Positions 1 to 10,033 of a stretch of DNA of 33,784 nt are shown one piece after another; the first letter of the stretch is position 1; each line of letters opens with the position of its first letter. The notes below the pieces were generated by a model that had not been told where the DNA came from, did not search any database, and saw only the letters and a program-made list of their open reading frames with translations. Origin of the DNA: Candidatus Peregrinibacteria bacterium CG10_big_fil_rev_8_21_14_0_10_42_8. GTDB taxonomy: Bacteria; Patescibacteriota; Gracilibacteria; Peribacterales; Peribacteraceae. The stretch spans positions 1 to 33,784 of the forward strand of contig PFDQ01000042.1 of assembly GCA_002772815.1 (NCBI GenBank), read 5' to 3'. The position numbers and the translations under genes were made by a program.

Positions 1-2375
1 CCACCTGTTGCAGGAGTTGTTGCTGCAGCGCTTGGAGCGGATGTTGGTGGTGCTTCATTTGAATCAAACATTGCCATCAATTTCGCCCAAGGAGATGCAG
101 TACCTGCATTTTGTGAATCGATTCGAGACATGGCTTCTGGATTTCCTTCCATAAATAACACATGATCAAATGGATATTTTGCAGTTGGAACTCCAATTTT
201 TTCTGTCCTATTAAGCTCCATTAGGTATAGCAATTGATCAATATTCTTTTTTCGTTGTGATGCCTCCATGCTTCTAAACTTTTTGATTACCGTATATGTA
301 CTTGGGAATTGTGCCTTTAGCTCTTCATCTGTCATCGGCGTTCCATTTTTCAATAGATCAATTTGCATATCCGTAAACTCTACACTGTGATCAATACCCA
401 TTTCAGCGAAAATTCTTTGATACATACGATGATCTAAATACTTCTCTCTAATGTATGCATACCCAATTCCTTCATCATCAGACATACCACCAGCGATATC
501 AAACGGGAGCTGTTGACGTTTCACATCTCGACCACGGTGGATGAAAAATTTCTGCAGTGACATAAAGAAGTATTCTCCGACTTGTTCGTCTGTTACATTA
601 CCCCCTAGGGTATTTAAGTGATCGTAGTAGTCTACTGGAATCTGAGGAGGTGTACCGTTTGGGTTATTTCTCCACACTCTCCATTGGTCATACCAATCGA
701 GTGTTTCACCAACGCCTACCTTGCCCATAAGAGCAAAAGACAGCCTTTCTTTCTCTGGCGTAAGATCATCAAACTGACCTGGGTTTCCTTCGACATCTGA
801 AAGCTCTCGTAACCAATAGTTTGGCAATGTTCGCTCCTCTGGGTTCTTTAGGTTTTCCGAAGCCATAACTTCATCATATTTATCTGTAAATGCATTCCAC
901 CATGCTCTTCCTTTTGTGTGTTGCTGATACATCCCAAGCGCTGCCCCAGCAATTGGTAAAAGCTTCCACATAGGCATTTTTCCTTTAAAAACTCCCTTAA
1001 AGAGATTTCTCGCAACAACAATTGCAGAGATCCACATAAGGCCAGATCCAAGTGGATGAGACCGAATATCCTTCATGTACTCCCATGCATTTGAAACAAA
1101 TCCTTCTGCATTTTGCTCAAATGTTACCTCTTCTTTTAGAGATACTCTTTGACGACTTGATTCAGTCATCAAATTTTCATATTCCAGAAAGCTCTGTGAT
1201 GTTAGAAACAGCACTGCACGAACATCTTCCTCACTCATTACTGGATCTGGAACAATGCCTCCTGCTCTATCTGCATCATTAAAAACAAAATGCCACTTCA
1301 ATGAATCTAGAAATACTTTATTTGAATCCCCGCGAGCACTTGGCATATTTTCACTCAAGAATTGATATGCAATTTCTGGACTTCTACGCCATTCAGCAGC
1401 TGAAGGGATAATCTCTGGTCTTGCAGGATGTCCTTCTGGTGCCTCTCTACCATCTGTCCCTCGGACAACCCCCATACGAGCATCAACATACCGTCGACGA
1501 GTTGCCTCACCAATTTCAACGCCAAATCTTTTAAGCGTTTCCGTTGGGCCAAATTTATCAACGGATAAATCTGTAAATACCTTCTGCGTACGAGCATTTA
1601 AAGGATTAGAAGGTGTTCTTGCTGCACTCAAAAGATCTTCCCTATCTGTAAAACTTGCATTCGATTCATCATCAACACCATTTTTTACAAGGGTCAAATA
1701 CTCTTGCGATGTCAGACTAAGCTTCATTTTAGGGTTCCTATTGCGATCCCCAATGAACTCCATTTCTTTTCCTGGCGGACGAACACCATGTTGCGTCATT
1801 GCAGTATCTATCTTTTTCTGCACATGACGATACCATTCGAGGTTAACTTGGACGAACACCTTATTGTCAAGCTCATTATCACGCGATGAAAGCAGTCTTT
1901 GCTGTCCAATAATTGCAAGGTACTCTCCTCCAAGTGCTGAATCTGAAGCACTACGTCCACTACCATGTATTTCACTTAATATGTCATCATTCAAAAATGA
2001 TTTTAAGAACACACCCATCTTTTCAGGACTTGAATATTTTTCTACAAAATTAAATGGGTCGAATGCATCGATATTACTCTTATCTAGATTTTCATAATCT
2101 GCGGGAACCCCATCTTCTATCATTCCTTCCATAAGAAGTGTTACAAGATATGGTCGTTCCGGAGAATGACTTGTTAATTCTGGATATTCTGAACGTACAA
2201 TATCATTATCATACAAATCCATCGCACTCTTTAGGTGTGGATTATTCGACATTTTCTCATGTGCATCAACAGAATCACGAGCACCTCCAAGGCTTTCTGG
2301 ACCTGTTCCTATATGCTTTTGACAAAGTCTATTTTCTTTCTGTGAGAGCCGATTGTACTGTGAGAAATTTTTCAT
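1..2375 (-). CDS. Large uncharacterised protein, C-terminus truncated by the window edge (>=791 aa)
   Basis: Reverse strand is open from ATG at 2375-2373 (MKNFSQYNRLSQKENRLCQKHIGTGPESLGGARDSVDAHEKM...) to the edge with no stop. It is missing from the ORF track because it has no stop in the window. Contains a hydrophobic hairpin (LGSGLMWISAIVVARNLFKGVFKGKMPMWKLLPIAGAALGMYQQ). Starts 10 nt after the stop of the upstream gene. Confidence 0.85.
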   Translation of the reverse strand, partial: MKNFSQYNRLSQKENRLCQKHIGTGPESLGGARDSVDAHEKMSNNPHLKSAMDLYDNDIVRSEYPELTSHSPERPYLVTLLMEGMIEDGVPADYENLDKSNIDAFDPFNFVEKYSSPEKMGVFLKSFLNDDILSEIHGSGRSASDSALGGEYLAIIGQQRLLSSRDNELDNKVFVQVNLEWYRHVQKKIDTAMTQHGVRPPGKEMEFIGDRNRNPKMKLSLTSQEYLTLVKNGVDDESNASFTDREDLLSAARTPSNPLNARTQKVFTDLSVDKFGPTETLKRFGVEIGEATRRRYVDARMGVVRGTDGREAPEGHPARPEIIPSAAEWRRSPEIAYQFLSENMPSARGDSNKVFLDSLKWHFVFNDADRAGGIVPDPVMSEEDVRAVLFLTSQSFLEYENLMTESSRQRVSLKEEVTFEQNAEGFVSNAWEYMKDIRSHPLGSGLMWISAIVVARNLFKGVFKGKMPMWKLLPIAGAALGMYQQHTKGRAWWNAFTDKYDEVMASENLKNPEERTLPNYWLRELSDVEGNPGQFDDLTPEKERLSFALMGKVGVGETLDWYDQWRVWRNNPNGTPPQIPVDYYDHLNTLGGNVTDEQVGEYFFMSLQKFFIHRGRDVKRQQLPFDIAGGMSDDEGIGYAYIREKYLDHRMYQRIFAEMGIDHSVEFTDMQIDLLKNGTPMTDEELKAQFPSTYTVIKKFRSMEASQRKKNIDQLLYLMELNRTEKIGVPTAKYPFDHVLFMEGNPEAMSRIDSQNAGTASPWAKLMAMFDSNEAPPTSAPSAAATTPATG

Positions 2376-2385
2376 ATGTATAAAA

Positions 2386-4986
2386 TTACACTTCCATTTT
2401 AAGGAAATTAATAAGTCCACTAGTGGTGCCTTTTACGACGCGAGCTGGGTAGGTTACTGGGTTATATGGTGAACCATTTCCAGTTACGAGTGCTTTAGCC
2501 TGCCCACCGATAAACTTTGTCCCATTTACTGGCCATCCAGCAGGATTGTACCAAGGGCCTTTTCCTGCCCATGCTGCTTTCCATTTATCATGTTTTTCTT
2601 GCCGTATACGTATTGGCCTATATGCTCTATCGATAATTTTTTCCATAGTTGCACTATTTTGTGCAAAATATGAATCCTTCTCATTTAAGAGGTACGACTG
2701 TGCTGCTTGCAGCCTTTCTAGTTTTGTCATATCTTTCTTAATACCCATTTTCTCCATTTCTGCCTCCGTTGCTGCTGTAGAGTTATGAAAGCTTAGCTGA
2801 GAGCGCTCTAAGATTGCCGTATGCATACGACGAAGCATTTCTACCATTTCTTGTGAATCATCTGGCAATCGACGAGGATCGCTATCTGGCAATTCTGTTA
2901 GATACTTTGTTCTGAAGTATGCATCTATAAGGCGTGGTAGTGGCACACTTCTACTCATTGAAGTATTTATCTGCTCTCTTGTAAGACCTATGCCTCGTGC
3001 TGAAAATAGACGATTCTGATACTGAACGAGGCTTGGCTTGTGTTTCCAAAGACCAAGAGTCTTTAATGTTCGATAAGATTTATCCTGTTGCCATTCAGCC
3101 GTTGGTGTTGGTTCTCCGTCTGCACCTTTACCAAGCAACCCACGAAGCCCTTGCCCTCTCTCTCTTTCTCCAACGTAGTCGTAGACACTATTCGTTAGCT
3201 CCCCAATATCACGAGCGGACTCTGGCGTGTGGTCTAGCTGGTTCTTCATGTACTGAATTGTTTTTTCAAGTTGCTCTGCACGGACACCTTGGTTTTCAAG
3301 GCCTCTACGGACAATAGCCCAGACTGCTTCCGATCCTCCTGCCTGAGACTTCCCCTTCTCCTCTTCGATCTTATCCTCAGTTTTTTTCAACTCAGCATCA
3401 TAAAATGTCGCATCTCGAAGTCGTGGATTTTTATCTCCAGTAGAATCAGGATGATTAAAAGATTCAATAACTTCTCTTGCAAATCTACTAGCATCAAATT
3501 GATTTCCTGCGGCCAACACTGCGACCTGAACATCAGCTACAGATGGATCTGAAAATACATCGATATATGTAGTAGTACCACCTAGTGTTATTCCTTTTGC
3601 TCTATATGATTGAACTTGGCCTACTGCAGAAATTACCTTTTCTAAGTTATCACGCTCAGCCTGAAGGGCATCAGCATCCTGCTTCATTTTTTTTGCCCAT
3701 CCAGATAGATCTCTTGTTCCTACTGGTGGAGTAGCGGTTCTAATACCATCTATTTGGCCGCTTAGCCATACCAAAGTTCGTGTTGGCTCTGGAGATGGAG
3801 ATTTTGTTGTAGGATCTTGTAATGTCGTAAGCGCTGCTTTTAAATCTCTTTCACTCTCTAGCTTTCGTGCTTTATTTAATAAAGTTTGCACTGCGCCACC
3901 CTTCAAGGCCTCTCTTGTTGTAGGATCTTGCTGAAATACAGAAAGTGCCAAAAGTAGCTCCCTGTTATCCGCAGTACTTTCCAGTAAGCTATCAATAGGC
4001 TGACGGGAATCTATTGCAGCTGTGAGAGTGGATTCAGAAGAAGCTAATGATTGAGTAATACTTCTACCTAAGGTTGCAAAAATTCTACCAGTTATTGCGG
4101 CTGGTGTAATTTGTGTAGCAATATCTATTCCTGTACTGCTCAATATATTATTGATATCAGCAGGATATAAACCTGCAATGTGCGCTTGGAGTGCTGCCCT
4201 ATCCATCCCTGGAGTATCAGGGTAATCCCTAAAGAGCCTTGGCAAATCTACTGACACTGTTGCATTGCCTCCTCCAACCAAAGGAACAGCAGTTAAGTTT
4301 GTATTAGCAAGAGGTAATAGTGGATCTACTACATTTGTTTTTGATTTAAATATTTCATCTATGTCTGCCGCATTTAATGTATGTGATATATCTACCACTG
4401 GCCTAGTAACAATTCCTGCCTGTGCAAGAGTTTTACCATCTAACCGTGCTCGTATTTCTTGATTTGACCCAGATCTCCAAATTGGATTTTGAAGGTCAAC
4501 AGTAATTCTAGTTACAACTGGTGGAGTAGTACTAATTGTCACCCCATAAGAGACCCACTCATTGTTTCCAGCGGGGGAATCGATTGGCCGAATTGATGCG
4601 GGCATATCAGCAATCAATTGTGTGATATCTTTTCTTTCAACATTACGATAAATCACCTGCAACCAAGACTCAGCAATTGCCAACTGCTGCTGCTCCATTG
4701 TTCTTGCACTTGTACCTTCAGGAGTAGCAGGTGCACGTGCGTTTCTCTCTTCTGTAAATTGTGTATTTAGCTGACCTGTTAACTGCGCAGTATTGATTGC
4801 ACCACCACGGGTTCTATTAACAAGGTCTACAATTCTATTGGTAACCTGAAGTTGTTCTGCATTATCGGCAAGTCTATCAAGTGCTGATAAATGCAAAACA
4901 TGACTGATAGCATCCCACTGACGACGAGTAGCATCGCCAATCGCTTCGTTATCCTCCCTATCAAAGTTGATGTTTTTATCAGGCAT
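2386..4986 (-). CDS. Large uncharacterised protein (866 aa)
   Basis: Long ORF with coherent protein-like composition; TGCTATAAT box 10 nt upstream of ATG; no recognisable family. Confidence 0.9.
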   Translation of the reverse strand: MPDKNINFDREDNEAIGDATRRQWDAISHVLHLSALDRLADNAEQLQVTNRIVDLVNRTRGGAINTAQLTGQLNTQFTEERNARAPATPEGTSARTMEQQQLAIAESWLQVIYRNVERKDITQLIADMPASIRPIDSPAGNNEWVSYGVTISTTPPVVTRITVDLQNPIWRSGSNQEIRARLDGKTLAQAGIVTRPVVDISHTLNAADIDEIFKSKTNVVDPLLPLANTNLTAVPLVGGGNATVSVDLPRLFRDYPDTPGMDRAALQAHIAGLYPADINNILSSTGIDIATQITPAAITGRIFATLGRSITQSLASSESTLTAAIDSRQPIDSLLESTADNRELLLALSVFQQDPTTREALKGGAVQTLLNKARKLESERDLKAALTTLQDPTTKSPSPEPTRTLVWLSGQIDGIRTATPPVGTRDLSGWAKKMKQDADALQAERDNLEKVISAVGQVQSYRAKGITLGGTTTYIDVFSDPSVADVQVAVLAAGNQFDASRFAREVIESFNHPDSTGDKNPRLRDATFYDAELKKTEDKIEEEKGKSQAGGSEAVWAIVRRGLENQGVRAEQLEKTIQYMKNQLDHTPESARDIGELTNSVYDYVGERERGQGLRGLLGKGADGEPTPTAEWQQDKSYRTLKTLGLWKHKPSLVQYQNRLFSARGIGLTREQINTSMSRSVPLPRLIDAYFRTKYLTELPDSDPRRLPDDSQEMVEMLRRMHTAILERSQLSFHNSTAATEAEMEKMGIKKDMTKLERLQAAQSYLLNEKDSYFAQNSATMEKIIDRAYRPIRIRQEKHDKWKAAWAGKGPWYNPAGWPVNGTKFIGGQAKALVTGNGSPYNPVTYPARVVKGTTSGLINFLKMEV

Positions 4987-5078
4987 AAATCTACTTATTA
5001 TAGCAGAAATACGCTTTTTTTGGAAGATCTATAATTAGATAGTAACCCTCGTTATCATTTAGCACTGCCTGAAGCCAT

Positions 5079-6212
5079 TTACGTTGCTTTCTCCTTTGCC
5101 TCTTCTTTTTTTACAGTATTCTCCTTTTTTGGATCAGTCTTTTTTTCCTCAGCCTTTTTCTCAGAAGCAGGTGTAGATTTTATAGTCTCATTTGTCGTTT
5201 GATTCTCTTCTTTTTTAGGTCCATCTCCAATGATTTGCTTTTGCATATGCCCCCACAAACTTCCTGCATTATGAGTAGTTTGCATTCTACGAATTGTTTC
5301 TTCTGGTTTTCTGCGAACTGGGCTACTTGCTTTTTTCCATGCTGGTGCAGATGATTTTTGTGCAAGATTTTTTGGCTCCTCATTATCCTCCTCATTATTG
5401 GTAGTATCTTCTTCCGTATTGCTAACTTGTGCAGTTGGAACCCGAGGAGATGACGCTTCCTGATCTGTCATTTTATCCTTACCCAACTCTTCCTTTTTAT
5501 TCCGACTCTCTTTACTGTCTACTGAAGGGGTATAAACTTTTTTTTCTTTCTTTTTTTTATCAGACTTTCGTGCACTTTCTAGTATTTCTTCTCCTACTAA
5601 CTCATTACCTGGCTTAGTTTTAGCTTCATCCTTTTTTGAATTTGGAGAATTTTCAGTTTCTGAAACATCATGTTCATCATCACCATTTTGCCCTAAATAG
5701 GATTTGACCCATTTTATTGTTGCAGGCTTGTGGTACACCAACATGTCATCAATAGCAGACCCTGTTACCATTGCCTTTAGCAATAGTAGTGTCTTATCTA
5801 ACGCAATATCACTTGCGGTCTTTGCTGTTTTTTTTACTATCTCAAAATGCTTTGCAGCTGCAAGTAAATACGACTCACCATCAATAGTTTCACCGGCAGT
5901 TAGTAAAACAGGCAAATTTAGCATATTTGTTTGTCTTCTAGCTTGTGATCCTCCAACCGATAATTCATGAGCTCCACACTCTGATCCCTGTCCAGCCTGA
6001 GATCCAAACTGCTGCAAATCTATTAATATTCTATCTCTATCAGAAAAATAACTTGGATCCTCGATACCCATTCTTGAAAAGTCATCAAGAGTGAGCTTCT
6101 TATTAATTTTATCTCTTGCTACACCAGAAAGATCATTCACTACTGAATTATTTTTATTAGGGGTATTTATACCTGACTCATCATCAATCTCTGATAGTTT
6201 CTTCTCAACCAT
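5079..6212 (-). CDS. Uncharacterised highly charged, low-complexity (K/E/S-rich) protein, ~377 aa
   Basis: Long ORF. TATAAT lies 6 nt upstream of the second ATG (MVEKK), so this start is preferred over 6218. Confidence 0.85.
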   Translation of the reverse strand: MVEKKLSEIDDESGINTPNKNNSVVNDLSGVARDKINKKLTLDDFSRMGIEDPSYFSDRDRILIDLQQFGSQAGQGSECGAHELSVGGSQARRQTNMLNLPVLLTAGETIDGESYLLAAAKHFEIVKKTAKTASDIALDKTLLLLKAMVTGSAIDDMLVYHKPATIKWVKSYLGQNGDDEHDVSETENSPNSKKDEAKTKPGNELVGEEILESARKSDKKKKEKKVYTPSVDSKESRNKKEELGKDKMTDQEASSPRVPTAQVSNTEEDTTNNEEDNEEPKNLAQKSSAPAWKKASSPVRRKPEETIRRMQTTHNAGSLWGHMQKQIIGDGPKKEENQTTNETIKSTPASEKKAEEKKTDPKKENTVKKEEAKEKAT

Positions 6213-6238
6213 ATACATATTATACTATAATTTATGAT

Positions 6239-7864
6239 TTAAGCAATCATCTTCCATCCAGCAAACCCAATAAAAACCGCCGACTGTGTAAACAGCAACA
6301 CCCACGGAAAACCATCAGATGAGGCAGGCTCTTTTTGCTTCAATTGCTGATGAGAAAGTGTATTGAGGGCTAAATACTGTTCTGGAATGATGAAAAGAGA
6401 ACTGCTCTGCGTGTCTAACGACACATTGTTATATCGAGTTGGAAGTGAATATGTCGATAGATTCGATGATATAGATGACTGACTTATTGTATACATTTTT
6501 TGTTCAATAATCTTTGTTATCAAAGAGGAGGTAGATGATGAGAGAACTGATGAAACTACACTCGCAGAAGAGGAACTACTCAAACTCGAAGGTGAACTAG
6601 ATGACGAAGAGAAGACCTGAGACGTCAATGATGCACTGGACAGTTTCTTTTTCTGCAGAACAACGACTTCTTTTGTTTTTATAATCTCATCACCACACAG
6701 TGTTCTTACGGTCAGCTCTACAGGATACACGCCAATATTATCCCAACTATGTGATGGTGGGTTACAACTTTCAGAACTTGTCCCATCTTTGAAATCCCAA
6801 TAACATTCTGCACTTTGAAGCGACCCTTCTTTGGCATCTGCTTTTAAGTTGAGTGTTACTTTTGTGTAGTCCGTACTCCGTCCAGACTGTTCTGATATGA
6901 ATGGTTCAAGTGTGCGTTTTGTATTTTTTTCACGTGGTGACGGTAAGCAATACAGTGCCCTAGACCCATCCCCTTCCCTCCCAAAACTTACCTGCTCCCC
7001 TGTTGTTGAATAGGGTAAATCATCTATTAAAATCTCGTCTTTATACAAAAAAATATGCCCATCATCAGATGGAATGTTTAGCCCTGTCTGATAACGAAAA
7101 AAGACTGTGTGTTCATCTGGTTTTAATGTGTATCCATCCTCATTTCTTGGCTCTATTTCATACGAACGAGAGCCAACTTTTATTTCCCATTTCTGTATAT
7201 CGATATCAGTATTTCCTAGGTTTGCAATTTCTATCCATTCGTAGTCATCAGCATCCTTTGGTCGAGTGAGGATTTCTGAGATGATGACGGGGTGTGAAGA
7301 CTGCGAGGACTGCGAGGACTGAGAGGACTGAGAGGACTGAGAGGACTGAGAGGATGGAATGGGAAAGAGTTCGACGCTTTTCCAGTTTCCTTTTTCTTCT
7401 CCAGAAGCATGAAGGTCTATTCGTTGCATCATAGAAAATGGATCTTTCCCACCAGCAAATGGTTCGCCAATACCATCATCAACAGTGTCGATAACTTCCC
7501 CGTCTGCATCGAGTATTTGTAACAATAATTTTGTATTTGTCAGACTAACAGCAGATGTCACGAGGTCTGGCTGTCTCGTCAGTGCTGATGCCTCTTCGGG
7601 GTAATTGCTTATCAGATAATGCTGATTAGGCACCAGCTCGACATCTTCCTCGAAGAGGATCATCGGAACCTGGCTACCATCCGACCCTCTCTTTGTAATG
7701 CTCCAGCCAGCAAGGCCGATAGTACTCTCAGAAATATTAACTATCTCTATCCACTCATCTGCAGTGGAAACATCTGTTCCTGCCCACATAAGCTCTGAAA
7801 TAACTACCTGAGCATGTACCGCAGAGGGAAAAGCCATAAATAGAGAAAAGAATAATGTGCGCAT
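6239..7864 (-). CDS. Exported surface protein: signal peptide, two lamin-tail-like (LTD) domains, PKD-like domain, Ser-rich stalk, C-terminal TM
   Basis: MRTLFFSLFMAFPSAVHA signal; VVISELMWAGTDVSTADEWIEIVNIS and PVIISEILTRPKDADDYEWIEIANLG LTD motifs; CYWDFKDGTSSESCNPPSHSWDNIGVYPVELTV PKD-like; C-terminal hydrophobic WVLLFTQSAVFIGFAGW. Confidence 0.85.
   Translation of the reverse strand: MRTLFFSLFMAFPSAVHAQVVISELMWAGTDVSTADEWIEIVNISESTIGLAGWSITKRGSDGSQVPMILFEEDVELVPNQHYLISNYPEEASALTRQPDLVTSAVSLTNTKLLLQILDADGEVIDTVDDGIGEPFAGGKDPFSMMQRIDLHASGEEKGNWKSVELFPIPSSQSSQSSQSSQSSQSSQSSHPVIISEILTRPKDADDYEWIEIANLGNTDIDIQKWEIKVGSRSYEIEPRNEDGYTLKPDEHTVFFRYQTGLNIPSDDGHIFLYKDEILIDDLPYSTTGEQVSFGREGDGSRALYCLPSPREKNTKRTLEPFISEQSGRSTDYTKVTLNLKADAKEGSLQSAECYWDFKDGTSSESCNPPSHSWDNIGVYPVELTVRTLCGDEIIKTKEVVVLQKKKLSSASLTSQVFSSSSSSPSSLSSSSSASVVSSVLSSSTSSLITKIIEQKMYTISQSSISSNLSTYSLPTRYNNVSLDTQSSSLFIIPEQYLALNTLSHQQLKQKEPASSDGFPWVLLFTQSAVFIGFAGWKMIA
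7296..7355. repeat. 9-bp tandem repeat (GAGGACTGA/GAGGACTGC) encoding (SQS)n
   Basis: Visible tandem units in ctgcgaggactgcgaggactgagaggactgagaggactgagaggactgagagg. Confidence 0.9.
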
Positions 7865-8195
7865 AGGATGTATAGTTGACCACATATTCAGACGGTCACC
7901 GCAGGAGTTTTCTGGCTCTAGAAAGGGCTATTTGAGATTTTTGGCTACAAGCAGAGCTAAACAACGTTCTGAGTATCTCTAGAACTCATTCGCAATTCCT
8001 TCTTTATTACGGTAATATAGAGATAAGACATATGTTGTCACGAACTGGAGAAGAAGTCGGAAAAGCCTTTGTTTGATTCCAACGCCCGAATGGGCACACA
8101 TGAACACGATCGGATCAAATCATCGATACGCGGCACTCGACCTCTTGGTATCCAGAAGGTGGCAATAGTCGGTTTACTATTTGCTAACTCATAAC

Positions 8196-9761
8196 ATGAA
8201 TACACTCCAATACCTCATCGTATTTGTCGGAATTCTCTCCGGCTCTGGCCTTGGGCTACTTGTTGGTTTCTTCTGGTTCTCTAAAGGCAGAAAAGTCAGC
8301 GACAAAGTACAAGCTCAGATCAATCAAAAAGAGCAAGAGCTCAACAAGATTGAACATAAAATTGCTCACGCAGAAGAGCAGATTAAAACTGCAGAAGCAG
8401 AAGCACGCGCAACATCTAAAGAGATTTTAAGCGAGGCGAAAATCCAAGCTCGAGAAATGGAAAGCAAGCTTGAGCAAAACCAAGCTCGTCTCGAAGAAAA
8501 AGAAAAAGGTCTCGACGAAAAAGTGCAAGAGATCAACCGTCAACGACAAGCAGTCGATAATAAAGCTGCAGAAGTCGAAGAGCTTAAAGGAGAGCTAACC
8601 GATGCTGCTGAAAAGCACAGAGCTGCTCTTGAAAATGTTGCAAAGCTATCTCAAGAAGAGGCAAAAGAGCAACTGACAAAAGAAGTCGAAACAGAGTTTT
8701 CGTCATTTTTTGCAGGTCAAATCAAACTCAAGAAAAAAGAAATGGAAGATAAGTACGAAGAAGATGCAAAAAACATTATGGCAGAAGCTATGCAGCGTTA
8801 TGCTTCTGAAGTTGCAACAGAATCAACATCGACAATTGTGCAGCTACCAAGCGATGACATTAAAGGAAAGATCATTGGTAAAGAAGGGCGAAACATTACA
8901 GCCTTCGAACAAGCAACAGGTGTCGATATTATTATCGACGATACGCCAGGTGCCATTATTATTTCTGGATACGACCTTGCGCGTCGTTACGTTGCAAAAC
9001 TCGCAATGGAAAAACTTATAAAAGATGGACGTATTCAGCCTGCACGTATTGAAGAAGTTGTCGAAAAGATGCGACAAGAAGTAGGAAAAATGATGGTAGA
9101 ATTTGGTAAGCGTGCAACAGAAGAACTCGGCATTACTGGCTACAGCCCAGAGCTACTCAAGATCATCGGACGTCTTCGTTTCCGCACCAGTTACGGACAA
9201 AACATCCTCAAGCACTCTGTTGAGATGGCACATATTGGACGAAGTATGGCAGAAGAAATTGGTGCAGATCCACAGATTGTTGTTGAAGGATGTCTCCTTC
9301 ATGACATGGGTAAGGCACTCGACCACGAAGTGTCTGGTACACACGTAGAAATCGGTGTAGAGATCTGTAAAAAGTTTAAGATCCGTGACGAGGTGACTCA
9401 CTGTGTTGCTGCCCACCATGAAGATATTCCAATAGAAACTGCTGAAGCATTCGTCGTTGCAGCTGCTGACGCCATCTCTGGTGCGCGTCCAGGTGCGAGG
9501 CGGGAATCTATGGAGGCATATGTGAAGAGGCTAAAAGAGCTCGAAGAAACTGCAAAGAGCTTCGAAGGAGTGAGGCGTGCATTTGCCATCTCTGCAGGAC
9601 GAGAGATCCGCGTGTATGTCGATACTGCAAAGATAGACGACCTCGCACAAGAGAAACTTTCAAAAGATATTGCAAAGAAAATTGAAGATGAGCTCACCTA
9701 CCCAGGTGTCATCAAGGTAAACGTTATTCGTGAGCGTCGTATAGAGGCACAAGCGACGTAG
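8196..9761 (+). CDS. rny: Ribonuclease Y
   Basis: N-terminal TM, coiled coil, KH domain (IIGKEGRNITAFEQATGVDIIIDDTP), HD domain (EGCLLHDMGKALDHE, AAHHEDI). Confidence 0.97.
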   Translation: MNTLQYLIVFVGILSGSGLGLLVGFFWFSKGRKVSDKVQAQINQKEQELNKIEHKIAHAEEQIKTAEAEARATSKEILSEAKIQAREMESKLEQNQARLEEKEKGLDEKVQEINRQRQAVDNKAAEVEELKGELTDAAEKHRAALENVAKLSQEEAKEQLTKEVETEFSSFFAGQIKLKKKEMEDKYEEDAKNIMAEAMQRYASEVATESTSTIVQLPSDDIKGKIIGKEGRNITAFEQATGVDIIIDDTPGAIIISGYDLARRYVAKLAMEKLIKDGRIQPARIEEVVEKMRQEVGKMMVEFGKRATEELGITGYSPELLKIIGRLRFRTSYGQNILKHSVEMAHIGRSMAEEIGADPQIVVEGCLLHDMGKALDHEVSGTHVEIGVEICKKFKIRDEVTHCVAAHHEDIPIETAEAFVVAAADAISGARPGARRESMEAYVKRLKELEETAKSFEGVRRAFAISAGREIRVYVDTAKIDDLAQEKLSKDIAKKIEDELTYPGVIKVNVIRERRIEAQAT

Positions 9762-9782
9762 TGCATACTGATCATTAATTGG

Positions 9783-9818
9783 AATATGCCATTTGGTTGT
9801 ACTAAATGGCATATTTTG
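9783..9818 (+). terminator. Rho-independent terminator of rny
   Basis: AATATGCCATTT / AAATGGCATATT 12-bp perfect stem (9783-9794/9804-9815) running into TTTT. Confidence 0.8.
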
Positions 9819-9819
9819 C

Positions 9820-9825
9820 TATAAT
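9820..9825 (+). promoter_or_regulatory. Extended -10 element TGCTATAAT
   Basis: TTTTGCTATAATAA directly after the rny terminator. The same string occurs upstream of 16838 (+), 4986 (-) and the ncRNA candidate. Confidence 0.65.
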
Positions 9826-9850
9826 AATTAGATTTTCCCTAAAAATACAC

Positions 9851-10033
9851 GTGCACAATTGGTTCGAAACTATTGGCGCTCTCGCCTTTGCACTCATTGC
9901 AGTCACCGTTAGTGGTACTGCTGTGCATAATGCACAAACAATACAACAAAAGTTTAACTGGAATGAATTTCCAAAAACAATTATAAAATCTACCTCTTAC
10001 GAATCGTCATGCTTTGCCTTTTTCTATGAGTAA
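9851..10033 (+). CDS. Possible small single-TM protein (GTG start, ~60 aa)
   Basis: VHNWFETIGALAFALIAVTVSGTAVHNAQ...; in frame with the 9806 ORF but downstream of the -10 box; overlaps the next start by 8 nt. Confidence 0.4.
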   Translation: MHNWFETIGALAFALIAVTVSGTAVHNAQTIQQKFNWNEFPKTIIKSTSYESSCFAFFYE

